A DNA stretch of 64,000 nucleotides from HT1-32 sp040219025 (GTDB lineage Bacteria > Pseudomonadota > Alphaproteobacteria > Rhodospirillales > HT1-32), in NCBI GenBank assembly GCA_040219025.1, contig JAVJTE010000015.1, positions 1 through 64,000 on the forward strand, written 5' to 3'. The notes under the pieces are model-generated. The model saw only the letters and a program-made list of their open reading frames with translations, was not told the origin of the DNA and searched no databases. This document shows positions 54,438 through 63,792 of this stretch, one piece after another. Both the position numbers and the translations under genes were made by a program. Within the stretch, counting starts at the first letter, position 1, and each line of letters begins with the position of its first letter.

Positions 54438-54599
54438 GCGCCCGGTCTCCCCAGTTTCCCCTGTCTTCGTGAACGTTAGGCTAGTTGAGCCGATGCGCAA
54501 ACCGTTTTCATATCCGGACGGACCTTCGCCCCGGTGCCTGCCGGGTGGTCTGCGGTGCCCGGACGCCAGCATTTCTGCGACATTCCCGGGGATCAGCCT
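54438..54599. other. Gene-free divergent region before the ABC operon and rpsD
   Basis: No gene was recognised. It carries the unassigned promoter of the - strand transporter operon; the rpsD promoter starts at 54600. Confidence 0.4.
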
Positions 54600-54627
54600 T
54601 TGACAGCGGGGGCAGAATGCATATAGT
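54600..54627 (+). promoter_or_regulatory. Strong sigma-70 promoter of rpsD
   Basis: A perfect -35 box TTGACA (54600-54605), 16-nt spacer and -10 TATAGT (54622-54627). The expected start near 54634 leaves a leader of about 109 nt before rpsD. Confidence 0.8.
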
Positions 54628-54689
54628 GCGCGCTCTTTCCGATAACGCGGGCTGCAGTGCCACGCTCGACAAGAGCTGTTCGGAACATA

Positions 54690-54724
54690 AACCGGCGGAA
54701 AAATCCGTCAGATAACAACCGGTT
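54690..54724 (+). promoter_or_regulatory. Structured leader of rpsD
   Basis: Nested stems: AACCGG (54690-54695) with CCGGTT (54719-54724), and inner CGGA-AAAA-TCCG (54696-54707). An outer stem GCTCTT/AAGAGC lies earlier in the leader (54631-54676 region). The structure ends 18 nt before the start codon, close to the weak ribosome site, so it could be an S4 autoregulation element; that is inference. Confidence 0.45.
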
Positions 54725-54742
54725 AACGAGTGAGTGTGACTT

Positions 54743-55357
54743 ATGGGCAAACGCCTTCAATCAAAGTACAAGATCAACCGCCGCCTCGGCGTCAACCTCT
54801 GGGGCCGTCCGAAAAGCCCGATCAACAAGCGTGAATATGCGCCGGGCCAGCACGGTCAGCGCCGCCGCAAGCCGTCGGATTTCGGTCTGCAGCTGATGGC
54901 GAAGCAGAAGCTGAAAGGCTATTACGGCAATATCGGCGAGAAGCAGTTCCGCCGCTATTATGCCGAGGCCGTTCGCCGTCGTGGTGATACCTCTGAAAAT
55001 CTGGTGGGCATTCTGGAGCGTCGTCTCGATGCCGTTGTCTACCGTATGAAATTCGTACCGACTGTGTTCGCCTCCCGTCAGGTGATCAGCCATGGCCATA
55101 TCAAGGTCAATGGCCAGCGGGTGAACGTTGCCTCCTACATGATCAAGGATGGTGATGTCGTCGAACTCAGCCCGAAAATTCGCGATATCCCGATGGTGCT
55201 CGATGCGGTCGACAGCAACGAACGGGATGTGCCGGACTATATCGAAGTCGATCACAGCAAGATGCGTGGTGCCTTCATCCGCCAGCCGGAACTGGCCGAT
55301 ATTCCGTATCCGGTGCAGATGGAACCGAACCTCGTCATCGAATTCTACTCTCGCTGA
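54743..55357 (+). CDS. rpsD: 30S ribosomal protein S4
   Basis: A 204-aa alphaproteobacterial-type S4, without the zinc-binding cysteines of some bacteria. The N-terminal KYKINRRLGVNLWGRPKSP, the S4 RNA-binding domain RLDAVVYRMKFVPTVFASRQVISHGHIKVNG, and the C-terminal VQMEPNLVIEFYSR are diagnostic. It nucleates 30S assembly on 16S rRNA. It stands alone, driven by its own promoter and ended by a strong terminator. Confidence 0.99.
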   Translation: MGKRLQSKYKINRRLGVNLWGRPKSPINKREYAPGQHGQRRRKPSDFGLQLMAKQKLKGYYGNIGEKQFRRYYAEAVRRRGDTSENLVGILERRLDAVVYRMKFVPTVFASRQVISHGHIKVNGQRVNVASYMIKDGDVVELSPKIRDIPMVLDAVDSNERDVPDYIEVDHSKMRGAFIRQPELADIPYPVQMEPNLVIEFYSR

Positions 55358-55384
55358 CACTCGGTTTCTGTCGCGACGATATCA

Positions 55385-55413
55385 GGCCGGCTCTTCAGGA
55401 GCCGGCCTTTTTC
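55385..55413 (+). terminator. Rho-independent terminator of rpsD
   Basis: GGCCGGCTC (55385-55393), 5-nt loop, GAGCCGGCC (55399-55407), then TTTTT. Confidence 0.95.
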
Positions 55414-55515
55414 GTTTCACCTTGTTCTCGCGGACGGTCAGGATAACCTCTGTACAGTCAGGGCGGGGGTAATGACGGCAGGCTCATGACGGGATAACGC
55501 CGGAAGGGACAGAAC

Positions 55516-56214
55516 GTGGTTGAAGACAAGGTACAGTCCGGCTCCCTGGCTGAGGCTCGCGAGAGGCTGAAGGCGCGGGACCATGCCGGTGCAGGGCAGA
55601 TCGCAGAGACCCTTCTGAACACGGATTGCAGTGCGGCAACAAAAGCCGGAGCCTGTCATATTCTGGCCGTGGTGATGGCCCATGAAGGACGCCACGACGA
55701 GGCCGTCTCGATGCTGCGGGATGCGGTCTCCATGGACGGGGCGGTTGCTGCCTACCGGGTGACCCTTGGTGACCTGCTGCTGAAGACAGGAGGTATCACC
55801 GCAGCCCTTGGCGAATTTGCCGTGGCCTGTGATGTCGAACCGGATTTTGCCCCGGCACATCTCCAGACAGGGAATGCGCTGGCGCGTCTTGGCCAGTTCG
55901 ACAAGGCAGAAAATGCCTATATGACCTATAGCGAACTGCGCCCGACGGACCCGCAGGGCAAGAGCAATCTCGGGAATATCGCCGCCATGACCGGGCGTCC
56001 GGAAGCAGCCGTTGTGCTGTATGAAGCAGCACTGGCGCTGGAGCCGGATATGGCGGGTGTGCTGAGTAATCTCGGCAATGTGCTGATGCAGCTGGACCGG
56101 CCGGCCGATGCGGTCGCCCGCTATGTCGAGGCGCTGCGCCTGCAGCCCGGCAATCCGGCAATCCGTCGCAATCTCGGAATTGCGGAGAAGCGGCTTCAGG
56201 AAGGCAAATCATGA
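55516..56214 (+). CDS. Tetratricopeptide-repeat protein
   Basis: A 232-aa protein from a GTG with AAGGGA upstream. TPR units run from about residue 10 to 225; clear ones include AAVVLYEAALALEPDMAGVLSNLGNVL and ADAVARYVEALRLQPGNPAIRRNLG. No signal peptide. The stop overlaps the next start (ATGA), so it is translationally coupled with the DsbA-fold isomerase. Likely a protein-protein scaffold; partner not known. Confidence 0.88.
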   Translation: MVEDKVQSGSLAEARERLKARDHAGAGQIAETLLNTDCSAATKAGACHILAVVMAHEGRHDEAVSMLRDAVSMDGAVAAYRVTLGDLLLKTGGITAALGEFAVACDVEPDFAPAHLQTGNALARLGQFDKAENAYMTYSELRPTDPQGKSNLGNIAAMTGRPEAAVVLYEAALALEPDMAGVLSNLGNVLMQLDRPADAVARYVEALRLQPGNPAIRRNLGIAEKRLQEGKS

Positions 56215-56807
56215 ACGACATTCTCTACTTCTATTCGGTCCGCTCCTCCTTCGCCTATCTCGGTTCACTCGAAATCACGGCACTTGCACGGCAGTGTGAA
56301 CGGCGGCTTGTCCACAAGCCGGTTCATCTCGGCCGTCTGGCGGAGGGCTCGGGCGGAATTCGCTTCCCGGATCTGCATCCGATGCGGCAGGCACATGCGG
56401 AACGCGAAGTGGTGCGCTGGGCAAAGCGACGGGGCATGCCGGTAAACCCTGATCCGGTACATCATTATGGCGGTCGTGAACTGGCCAGTGGCTGTGTAAT
56501 CGGTGCGCAGCGGAGCGGCGGCGATGTCGATGCGCTGTCGGCTGCTGTTCTGGCGGCACTCTGGCGCGATGACCGTGATCTGGACAGCCCGGAAGTTCTG
56601 GCGGATCTGTGTGAGTCAGTCGGCCTCGACGGGGCGTCGCTGGTTGGCAACGCGCACAATCCGGAATTGCAGCAGGAGTTTGCGGCCAACAGCGAAGAGG
56701 CGCTGGCGCTTGGTGTCTTCGGCTCACCCACTTACGTGGTGGACGGAGAGCTGTTCTACGGTCAGGACCGGCTGGACTTCGTCAGGGAAGCGCTTGCCCG
56801 CCGGTAA
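56211..56807 (+). CDS. DsbA-fold 2-hydroxychromene-2-carboxylate isomerase-like protein
   Basis: A 198-aa thioredoxin/GST-kappa fold protein. The N terminus LYFYSVRSSFAYLGSLEI places Ser (SS) where DsbA has Cys, as in HCCA isomerases. The C-terminal EEALALGVFGSPTYVVDGELFYGQDRLDFV is diagnostic. Family members are glutathione-dependent isomerases in aromatic breakdown, but many are of unknown function; here no aromatic genes adjoin, only the coupled TPR gene. Confidence 0.9.
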   Translation: MNDILYFYSVRSSFAYLGSLEITALARQCERRLVHKPVHLGRLAEGSGGIRFPDLHPMRQAHAEREVVRWAKRRGMPVNPDPVHHYGGRELASGCVIGAQRSGGDVDALSAAVLAALWRDDRDLDSPEVLADLCESVGLDGASLVGNAHNPELQQEFAANSEEALALGVFGSPTYVVDGELFYGQDRLDFVREALARR

Positions 56808-56820
56808 CAGCGTGGAAATG

Positions 56821-56848
56821 CCGGGTCCGCGATCGTACGCAGACCCGG
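56821..56848. terminator. Hairpin between convergent isomerase and grxD genes
   Basis: CCGGGTC (56821-56827) pairs with GACCCGG (56842-56848), with an extra GCG/CGC inside. T-run is poor, so it may be a bidirectional terminator of moderate strength. Confidence 0.5.
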
Positions 56849-56858
56849 CCGGTCCTGA

Positions 56859-57194
56859 TCAGGCGGCGCGCTGAACACCCTTGTCGGCAAGCAGCTGTTC
56901 CAGCTCACCGTTATCGAACATTTCGCGGATGATATCACAACCGCCGACGAACTCGCCTTTGACATAAAGCTGGGGAATTGTCGGCCAGTTCGAGAACTGT
57001 TTGATCCCTTCCCGGATTTCCATGTCTTCGAGAACGTTGACGCCTTTGAATTTCACACCGAGATGGCTGAGAATCTGAACGACAGTTGCCGAGAAACCGC
57101 ATTGCGGGAACATCGGGTTGCCTTTCATGAACAGCAGAACCTCGTTCTCGTCGACAGCCTTCTGGATATCGGCAAATACCGGATTATCGCTCAT
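56859..57194 (-). CDS. grxD: Monothiol glutaredoxin (Grx4/GrxD)
   Basis: A 111-aa glutaredoxin with the active site CGFS in MFPQCGFSATVVQIL, the KGNPM start of the strand and WPTIPQLYVKGEFVGGCDIIREMF with the cis-Pro and glutathione-binding GGCD. It carries and transfers [2Fe-2S] clusters and typically binds a BolA partner; a BolA-like gene lies just upstream (23-nt gap). Confidence 0.96.
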   Translation of the reverse strand: MSDNPVFADIQKAVDENEVLLFMKGNPMFPQCGFSATVVQILSHLGVKFKGVNVLEDMEIREGIKQFSNWPTIPQLYVKGEFVGGCDIIREMFDNGELEQLLADKGVQRAA

Positions 57195-57217
57195 CTTTTG
57201 TCCTTTTCTGAATGCGC

Positions 57218-57451
57218 TTATTCTGGCGCAGATGTCTGGAGGGCGAGGGCATGAAGCTCGTTGCCCATGCGACCCTTCAGTGTGGAATAAACCATTTGGT
57301 GCTGTTGTACACGCGACTTGCCTGCGAAGGCCGCAGAAACGACATGGGCGGCATAGTGGTCACCATCGCCGCGAAGGTCATCGATGCGGACATCCGCATC
57401 CGGCAGCCCTTCCTTGATCAAAGCTTCGATTTCGCCCGCAGACATTGCCAT
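57218..57451 (-). CDS. BolA-family protein (BolA/IbaG-like)
   Basis: A 77-aa protein of the BolA/IbaG fold: IEALIKEGLPDADVRIDDLRGDGDHYAAHVVS and the conserved FAGKSRVQQHQMVYSTLKGRM, with the His that helps bind a shared cluster with Grx4. Adjacent to grxD, it likely acts with it in iron-sulfur cluster trafficking. Confidence 0.93.
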   Translation of the reverse strand: MAMSAGEIEALIKEGLPDADVRIDDLRGDGDHYAAHVVSAAFAGKSRVQQHQMVYSTLKGRMGNELHALALQTSAPE

Positions 57452-57529
57452 GACATTATTCCCCTCAAGTTGTCCGGCATATAGGCGGACCGGATTGCAC
57501 TGTCAACGGTCAGGCTGACAGGAAAGGTC

Positions 57530-59530
57530 TCAGCAGTTGATGTCCGCAGGCCCGGTCTGCGGGCTGATGCCCGGAAGTTCGATGGTGACAGTGGTTCCGA
57601 TATTCAGGCTGCTCCTGATCTTCAACTGTCCGCCATGTGCGTTGACGAAGGCATCAACCAGCGCCAGCCCCAGCCCCGTCCCTTCGTTATCGCGGATCAT
57701 GATGTCTTCCGCCTGTACAAACGGTCGCAGGACATTGCCGACATCATGCTCGCTCATCCCGCGACCGGTATCTGCCATTGTGATCCTGATGGTGTCTTGT
57801 CTGGTCTGTTCCGCTTCGATGACAATACCGCCTTCGCTGGTGAATTTGACGGCATTGCTGAGCAAATTCAGAAAGACCTGCTTCATTTTCAGTTCATCAC
57901 CGAGGATCAGCAGCTGATCCTGATTCACCCTCACCTGCAATGTCAGCGATTTCTCCTGCAGACGCGGGCGGCACATCCGGATGGCAGATTCCAGAATCGG
58001 AACGAGGTCGATCTGCTCGAAATCCAGCCTCATTTCACCGGCCTCGATCTTCGAGATGTCGAGGATATCGCTGATGATTTTCAGCAGATGCTCGCCGGAA
58101 CGCTGGATATCGTCGGCATATTCCTTGTACTGGCGTGTTGAATGCGGACCGAATATCTCTTGATTCAGGATTGTCGAGAATCCGATGATGGCATTCAGCG
58201 GCGTTCTCAGTTCGTGGCTCATGTTGGCGAGAAACTGTGACTTTGCATGATTGGCCAGTTCAGCTTCCCGTTTGGCGGCCATCAGTTCACGTTCATGGCG
58301 CCGCTGGGCGCTGCGGTCGCGGACGATTGACTGCATGACCCGGGTGCCGCCGTTGCTGATCACCCGGGAGCTGATCTCGACCGGAATGGCATATCCCTCT
58401 TTGTGGACCATCTCCCAGTCAAACACCATTTTCCGGCCATCGCGCAGTTCGTCCGGACGTTTCCTGATCTCGTCACGATGATTCTCGTAACTCAGATCTC
58501 CATAGCGGAGAGCCTTGATTTCATCGAGAGAATAGCCGAGGAGCCGCTGGGCCGGCTCGTTGGCGCCGATATAGACCAGCTTCTCCGGATCAATCAGGAA
58601 CATGGCATCGGAGGCATGTTCAAAAAGATACTCGAACGACTTCTGTGACTGGTCAACTGCCCGGCGTGCGGCGGAGGCCTCACGGGCACGCAGATAGCCG
58701 AGGGCCGCGATCAGCATCCAGGCCGCCCCTGCCAGTGCAGCGGTGACCCAGATCGACCAGTGCGGCCCGACGGAGCCCCGCCAGCCATTTTTGGGTATGC
58801 CTGCGATCACCCAGGACCCGCCGGGGACGTCGATCGTTGTCCTGACAGCATCCTCGCTGAACAGGCTTTCCTGACCGTAAAACACGGCACCGTCATCGCC
58901 CCGGCCATCACGCCCCCGGATTGCGAGACTGAACTCCTCTCCCAGCCGGATAATCCCGCTATTGATCAGCAGTTTCCGGAAATCAATCGGTGCTGATGCC
59001 ACGCCCCACAGCCGGGTTCCGGTATCATTGTTAACGTAGATCGGCAGGCGGCCAATGATCGCCTCACCGCCCTGAATCAGCGGCAACGGGCCGGCCAGCT
59101 GCATTTCGCCGGTATTGATGGCGCGCAGGATCACATCAATCTGGCCGGGTATCTTTCGGTAATCCACGCCCAGAACCGCTTTGTTCGGCTCCAGCGGATA
59201 GACATGTGTAATGATCAGATTCTTTGCTGCGGCAAGATTGATCAGGGCAGGGCCGTAACGGAGCAATTCCGATGCATGATTTGAGAAGTTGTTCTGGTCA
59301 AGATCGGGATCTACCGCGATATGGGCCGCGACCCCGGTCAGCAGCAGCATATTGCTGTTGATCTGGCCTTCAAGCCGCGCCTTCAGGGTTGCCAGCTTGA
59401 ACTGAAGATCTGCCCGGCGGGTCTCAATGCCGGTTTCTGTGCTGAGACGGGACATGAAAGCCGCCGCCGCAAAGATGACAACGATCCCGCAGATCAATAC
59501 GCAGCCGTATTTTATCTGATCGCGCGTCAC
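57530..59530 (-). CDS. CHASE-PAS sensor histidine kinase
   Basis: A 666-aa membrane kinase from a GTG. Helix 1 (about 8-27), a periplasmic CHASE domain (about 40-240; YGPALINLAAAKNLIITHVYPLEPNKAVLGVDYR), helix 2 (about 270-290), PAS (about 300-420), HisKA with H-box FLANMSHELRTPLNAIIGFS, and HATPase with DTGRGMSEHDVG and GTGLGLALVDAFV. No response regulator is encoded next to it, so its partner lies elsewhere. CHASE domains sense small extracellular ligands; the ligand is unknown. Confidence 0.94.
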   Translation of the reverse strand: MTRDQIKYGCVLICGIVVIFAAAAFMSRLSTETGIETRRADLQFKLATLKARLEGQINSNMLLLTGVAAHIAVDPDLDQNNFSNHASELLRYGPALINLAAAKNLIITHVYPLEPNKAVLGVDYRKIPGQIDVILRAINTGEMQLAGPLPLIQGGEAIIGRLPIYVNNDTGTRLWGVASAPIDFRKLLINSGIIRLGEEFSLAIRGRDGRGDDGAVFYGQESLFSEDAVRTTIDVPGGSWVIAGIPKNGWRGSVGPHWSIWVTAALAGAAWMLIAALGYLRAREASAARRAVDQSQKSFEYLFEHASDAMFLIDPEKLVYIGANEPAQRLLGYSLDEIKALRYGDLSYENHRDEIRKRPDELRDGRKMVFDWEMVHKEGYAIPVEISSRVISNGGTRVMQSIVRDRSAQRRHERELMAAKREAELANHAKSQFLANMSHELRTPLNAIIGFSTILNQEIFGPHSTRQYKEYADDIQRSGEHLLKIISDILDISKIEAGEMRLDFEQIDLVPILESAIRMCRPRLQEKSLTLQVRVNQDQLLILGDELKMKQVFLNLLSNAVKFTSEGGIVIEAEQTRQDTIRITMADTGRGMSEHDVGNVLRPFVQAEDIMIRDNEGTGLGLALVDAFVNAHGGQLKIRSSLNIGTTVTIELPGISPQTGPADINC

Positions 59531-59643
59531 ATTCCGGTTCCGATCAACGTCAGGGGTCTGCAGGTAACAGCCCGGCAGGAATGATATTGTCGACCTTCAG
59601 ACTTGTTCGATCAATAAGGGATGTTGCGTATCGTGATTCTGTC

Positions 59644-61836
59644 TCAGGCCATATAGGCGGGCATCCAGTCTTCATGGGCCCGGCGCAGGGCGTCGATCTG
59701 TACGTCCCCGACTCCCTTCAGGGCGAGGCTTGTGCCGCCGCTCCGTCCGATGACGCGGGCGCTGACATCTGCGGCAGCAGCCTTCTCCACCAGTGCAGCA
59801 CTGTCCGTGACAGCGACCAGATAACGGGCCTGGTCTTCACCGAACAGCCAGCCATGCGCGGGCAGGTTGTCCGGGAGGGTCGTCAGCTCGGCACCTGTAC
59901 TTCCCGCCAGGCACATCTCGGCCAAGGCGACCAGCAGACCGCCATCGGACAGGTCATGGCAGGCCCGGATATCACCGGAAAGGATGCCCGTGCGGACAAA
60001 GTCGCCATTACGCCGTTCCAGCGCCAGATCAACCGGTGGCGGCGCACCTTCTTCGCGACCGGCAATCTCGCGCAGGTAAAGGGATGCTCCCATCCAGCCC
60101 GCAGTATCACCGATCAGTAAGATGTCGCAGTCTGCCGGCAGGGCGATACGGGCCATGTCCTGCACATCATCGATCCGGCCAACCGCGCCGATGGTCGGGG
60201 TCGGCAGAATGGCCTGGCCGTTGGTCTCGTTATAGAGCGAGACATTGCCGGAGACGACGGGGAAATCGAGCGCGAGGCAGGCTTCCCGCATACCCTCGAT
60301 GCAGCCGACGAACTGGCCCATGATTTCCGGGCGCTCCGGATTGCCGAAGTTCATGTTGTCGGTTACCGCAAGCGGCAGGGCACCGACAGCGGTGATATTG
60401 CGCCAGGCTTCGGCAACCGCCTGTCTGCCGCCCATCACCGGGTCGGCGACGCAGTAGCGGGGTGTGCAGTCGGAGGTCATGGCAAGGCCCTTGCGGGTAC
60501 CGTGCACGCGAACGACCGCCGCATCGCCACCGGGACGCTGGACACTGTCGGCCATCACCATGTGGTCATACTGTTCCCATATCCACTTTTTCGAGGCGAC
60601 ATCCGGGCAGCCCATGATCTGCGTCAGTGCGTCCATCAGATCGTCCGGCGCGGGCAGATCGGCAGCCGGAATCACCGGGCGAGCCGGTGTCGGTTTCCAG
60701 GGGCGGTCATATTCGGGCGAGGCCAGTGCCAGCGGGTCAATCGGCAGGTCGGCCTGAATTTCGCCATGCATCCGCAGAACCATGCGTCCGGTATCGGTCA
60801 GCGTGCCGCAGACCGAGAAATCCAGATCCCATTTCTCAATGATCGCCCGCGCGGCATCTTCAGAGCCCGGCCGCAGCACCATCAGCATGCGTTCCTGACT
60901 TTCGGACAGCATGATCTCGTAGGCGGTCATACCGGTCTCCCGGGTTGGCACCCGATCCAGGTCAAGATCGACGCCGAGGCCGCCTTTCGACGCCATTTCA
61001 AAGGAGGACGAGGTCAGACCGGCGGCACCCATATCCTGAATGGCAACAATGGCGTCGGTCGCCATCAGTTCAAGACAGGCCTCGATCAGCAGCTTCTCCG
61101 TAAACGGGTCACCAACCTGTACGGTCGGGCGCTTGGCATCCGAAGCATCGTCAAATTCGGCAGAGGCCATGGTAGCCCCGTGAATACCGTCACGCCCGGT
61201 TTTGGACCCGACATAGACGATGGGATTGCCGACACCGGAGGCGGCGGAATAGAAAATGTTATCCGCCTCGGCGAGACCCACGGTCATCGCATTGACAAGG
61301 ATATTGCCGTTATAGCTGGCGTGGAAATTACATTCTCCACCGACTGTCGGCACACCGACGCAGTTACCATAACCACCGATACCGGCAACGACACCGGCGA
61401 CGAGATGGCGGGTTTTCTCATGTGATATATCGCCAAAGCGCAGCGCGTTCAGGTTGGCGACAGGCCGTGCACCCATGGTGAAGACATCACGGAGGATACC
61501 GCCAACACCGGTCGCTGCCCCCTGATAAGGCTCAATGAAGGACGGATGGTTGTGGCTTTCCATCTTGAAGATGGCGGCCTGTCCGTCGCCGATATCGATG
61601 ACGCCGGCATTTTCACCGGGGCCGCAGATCACCCAGGGGGCGGTCGTCGGCAGGGTTTTCAGCCATTTCTTTGATGACTTGTAGGAACAATGTTCCGACC
61701 ACATGACCGAAAAGATACCCAGTTCGGTCAGGTTCGGTTCCCGCCCCAGAATATCACAGGCGGTTTTATATTCATCAGGGGTCAGGCCATGGCTGGCGAT
61801 GACGTCAGGGGTGATGTCGCTGGTCTGGTTTGTCAC
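59644..61836 (-). CDS. purL: Phosphoribosylformylglycinamidine synthase subunit PurL
   Basis: A 730-aa small-type PurL from a GTG. Diagnostic stretches: FSVMWSEHCSYKSSKKWL, GDGQAAIFKMESHNHPSFIEPYQGAATGVGG, SESQERML and VVSGNVSLYNET. It makes FGAM from FGAR, ATP and glutamine-derived ammonia, with PurQ and PurS encoded upstream on the same strand. Confidence 0.98.
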   Translation of the reverse strand: MTNQTSDITPDVIASHGLTPDEYKTACDILGREPNLTELGIFSVMWSEHCSYKSSKKWLKTLPTTAPWVICGPGENAGVIDIGDGQAAIFKMESHNHPSFIEPYQGAATGVGGILRDVFTMGARPVANLNALRFGDISHEKTRHLVAGVVAGIGGYGNCVGVPTVGGECNFHASYNGNILVNAMTVGLAEADNIFYSAASGVGNPIVYVGSKTGRDGIHGATMASAEFDDASDAKRPTVQVGDPFTEKLLIEACLELMATDAIVAIQDMGAAGLTSSSFEMASKGGLGVDLDLDRVPTRETGMTAYEIMLSESQERMLMVLRPGSEDAARAIIEKWDLDFSVCGTLTDTGRMVLRMHGEIQADLPIDPLALASPEYDRPWKPTPARPVIPAADLPAPDDLMDALTQIMGCPDVASKKWIWEQYDHMVMADSVQRPGGDAAVVRVHGTRKGLAMTSDCTPRYCVADPVMGGRQAVAEAWRNITAVGALPLAVTDNMNFGNPERPEIMGQFVGCIEGMREACLALDFPVVSGNVSLYNETNGQAILPTPTIGAVGRIDDVQDMARIALPADCDILLIGDTAGWMGASLYLREIAGREEGAPPPVDLALERRNGDFVRTGILSGDIRACHDLSDGGLLVALAEMCLAGSTGAELTTLPDNLPAHGWLFGEDQARYLVAVTDSAALVEKAAAADVSARVIGRSGGTSLALKGVGDVQIDALRRAHEDWMPAYMA

Positions 61837-61890
61837 TGTTTTCCGACTGGTCGTTCAGGGTGAGCAGATAGGGTTGAGCAGATAAAGGGG

Positions 61891-62577
61891 TCAGAGCCGT
61901 CCGGCGAGGGCGGCAAACATCGCCGCACCGTCCATACCGCCAAGTTCCGGATCGGCCAGCCGTTCCGGATGGGGCATCATGCCAAGCACATTGCCCCGGT
62001 CGTTGAAGATACCGGCAATGTTGCGTGCTGCCCCGTTCGGGTTGGCATCATCGTTCGCTGCACCGTCGGGTGCGCAGTAACGAAAGGCGATCTGGCCGCC
62101 CCCTTCCAGCCGGTCCAGCACGTCCGGGCCGGCCTGGTAATTACCTTCCATATGGGCGATGGGCACGGTGATGACCTGGCCTTCCGTATAGCCTTTGGTG
62201 AACAGCCGGTCGTTGCGTTCGACCCGCAGCGTGACATCGCGGCAGATATATTTCAGACCGCGGTTTCGCATCAGCACACCGGGCAGCAGCCCGCTTTCGG
62301 TCAGCACCTGAAAGCCGTTACAGATACCCAGCACCGGCGTGCCGGCAGCTGCCGCCTTGCGGACCTCGGACATGATCGGGGATTTGGCAGCGATTGCGCC
62401 GCAGCGCAGATAGTCACCGTAGGAAAAACCGCCGGGAACGACCAGCAGGTCAACGGCAGGAAGGCTGGTATCCTTGTGCCACAGCATCAGCGGTTTCTGA
62501 CCTGTCGCCTGTTCCAGTGCCACCGCGGCATCCCGGTCACAGTTCGATCCGGGGAATACGATCACAGCTGCTTTCAT
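61891..62577 (-). CDS. purQ: Phosphoribosylformylglycinamidine synthase glutaminase PurQ
   Basis: A 228-aa class-I glutamine amidotransferase. The nucleophile is in VLGICNGFQVLTESGLLPG; the His/Glu of the triad lie in MMPHPERLADPELGG. It supplies ammonia to PurL. Confidence 0.98.
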   Translation of the reverse strand: MKAAVIVFPGSNCDRDAAVALEQATGQKPLMLWHKDTSLPAVDLLVVPGGFSYGDYLRCGAIAAKSPIMSEVRKAAAAGTPVLGICNGFQVLTESGLLPGVLMRNRGLKYICRDVTLRVERNDRLFTKGYTEGQVITVPIAHMEGNYQAGPDVLDRLEGGGQIAFRYCAPDGAANDDANPNGAARNIAGIFNDRGNVLGMMPHPERLADPELGGMDGAAMFAALAGRL

Positions 62578-62638
62578 CAGTTACTTTCCGATAGGTTCAA
62601 TGCGGGTGTTCGGCAATGTCGGGGATCCGGCGTGATGC

Positions 62639-62881
62639 TCAGGCGACGACTTCGATCTCGTAATTCTCGATGACCGTGTTGGCGAGCAGCCTGTCGCACA
62701 TCTCGGCAACCTGCTTCTCGACTGTGGCGCGATCAGTGCCGTCGAGTTCGATTTCAATGAACTTGCCCTGACGCAGGTCTTTGACACCGTCGAAACCGAG
62801 CGCCCCGAGTGCGCCCATGACTGCCTTGCCCTGTGGATCGAGAACCCCGTCTTTGAGGGTGATATGCACGCGTGCTTTCAT
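62639..62881 (-). CDS. purS: Phosphoribosylformylglycinamidine synthase subunit PurS
   Basis: An 80-aa PurS starting KARVHITLKDGVLDPQGKAV and carrying GFDGVKDLRQGKFIEIEL. It bridges PurL and PurQ in the three-part enzyme. Confidence 0.97.
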   Translation of the reverse strand: MKARVHITLKDGVLDPQGKAVMGALGALGFDGVKDLRQGKFIEIELDGTDRATVEKQVAEMCDRLLANTVIENYEIEVVA

Positions 62882-62909
62882 CTTGGTCCGTTTTCCGTCG
62901 CTTGAGTGG

Positions 62910-63674
62910 TTACTGCATCAGGGCCGGGCCCTTCATATCGCCCGGTCCGCTTTCTGGAAGGATGCCAAGGCGTCGGGCGACCTCCTGATAGGCCTCCTCG
63001 ACCCGGCCCAGGTCCTGCCGGAACCTGTCCTTGTCCATTCGTTCATTGGTCTTTATGTCCCACAACCGGCAACTGTCGGGGCTGATTTCATCGGCCAGTA
63101 CAATACGCAGGTCGTCGCCGGTCCAGAGCCGCCCGAATTCCAGCTTGAAATCGACCAGCCGGATACCGACACCAAGAAACAGTCCCATCAGAAAGTCGTT
63201 GATGCGCAGGCTCATGGCGAGAATATCATCCAGCTCCTGCGGAACTGCCCAGCCGAAGGCCGTGATATGTTCTTCCGAGACAATCGGGTAGCCGAGTTCT
63301 TCCGACATGTAGCGAAACTCGACAATCGACCGGGGCAGGGGGGCACCTTCCGCCATCCCGAAACGATCCGCAAAGGAGCCGGCGGCGATGTTCCGCACGG
63401 CAACTTTCACCTGCACGATCTCGACTTCGCGGACAAGCTGTTCACGCATGTTCAGCCGCCGGACGAAATGGGTCGGCACGCCGATTTCCGACAGCCGTGT
63501 CATCAGATATTCGGAGATGCGGTTGTTCAGGACACCTTTGCCGGTGATGACACCCTTTTCCGCGCCATGGGCGCTGTAGGCATCGTCCTTGAAATACTGC
63601 ACCAGCGTACCCGGCTCCGGGCCTTCAAAGAGCACTTTTGCCCTGCCCTCGTAAATCTGCCTGCGTCGGGCCAT
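62910..63674 (-). CDS. purC: SAICAR synthase
   Basis: A 254-aa PurC with YEGRAKVLFEGPEPGTLVQYFKDDAYSAHG, VRNIAAGSFADRFG, FKLEFGR and ADEISPDSCRLWD. It joins aspartate to CAIR. With purS, purQ and purL on the same strand it forms a purine cluster; the 28-nt gap to purS suggests co-transcription. Confidence 0.98.
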   Translation of the reverse strand: MARRRQIYEGRAKVLFEGPEPGTLVQYFKDDAYSAHGAEKGVITGKGVLNNRISEYLMTRLSEIGVPTHFVRRLNMREQLVREVEIVQVKVAVRNIAAGSFADRFGMAEGAPLPRSIVEFRYMSEELGYPIVSEEHITAFGWAVPQELDDILAMSLRINDFLMGLFLGVGIRLVDFKLEFGRLWTGDDLRIVLADEISPDSCRLWDIKTNERMDKDRFRQDLGRVEEAYQEVARRLGILPESGPGDMKGPALMQ

Positions 63675-63792
63675 GTCTGGAATCCGTTCTGTGGGCCTGC
63701 TGATAGCCCCGGTTGAGGCCGACCCGTCCCGGGGCGACCCTGATCTCTGCTATATCAACAAAAAAGGGGCATAACAACGGCGGTCAGCAGAA

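Noticed and set aside
60502..61425. 307-codon + strand frame opposite purL
   Set aside because: Antisense to a universally conserved purine gene.
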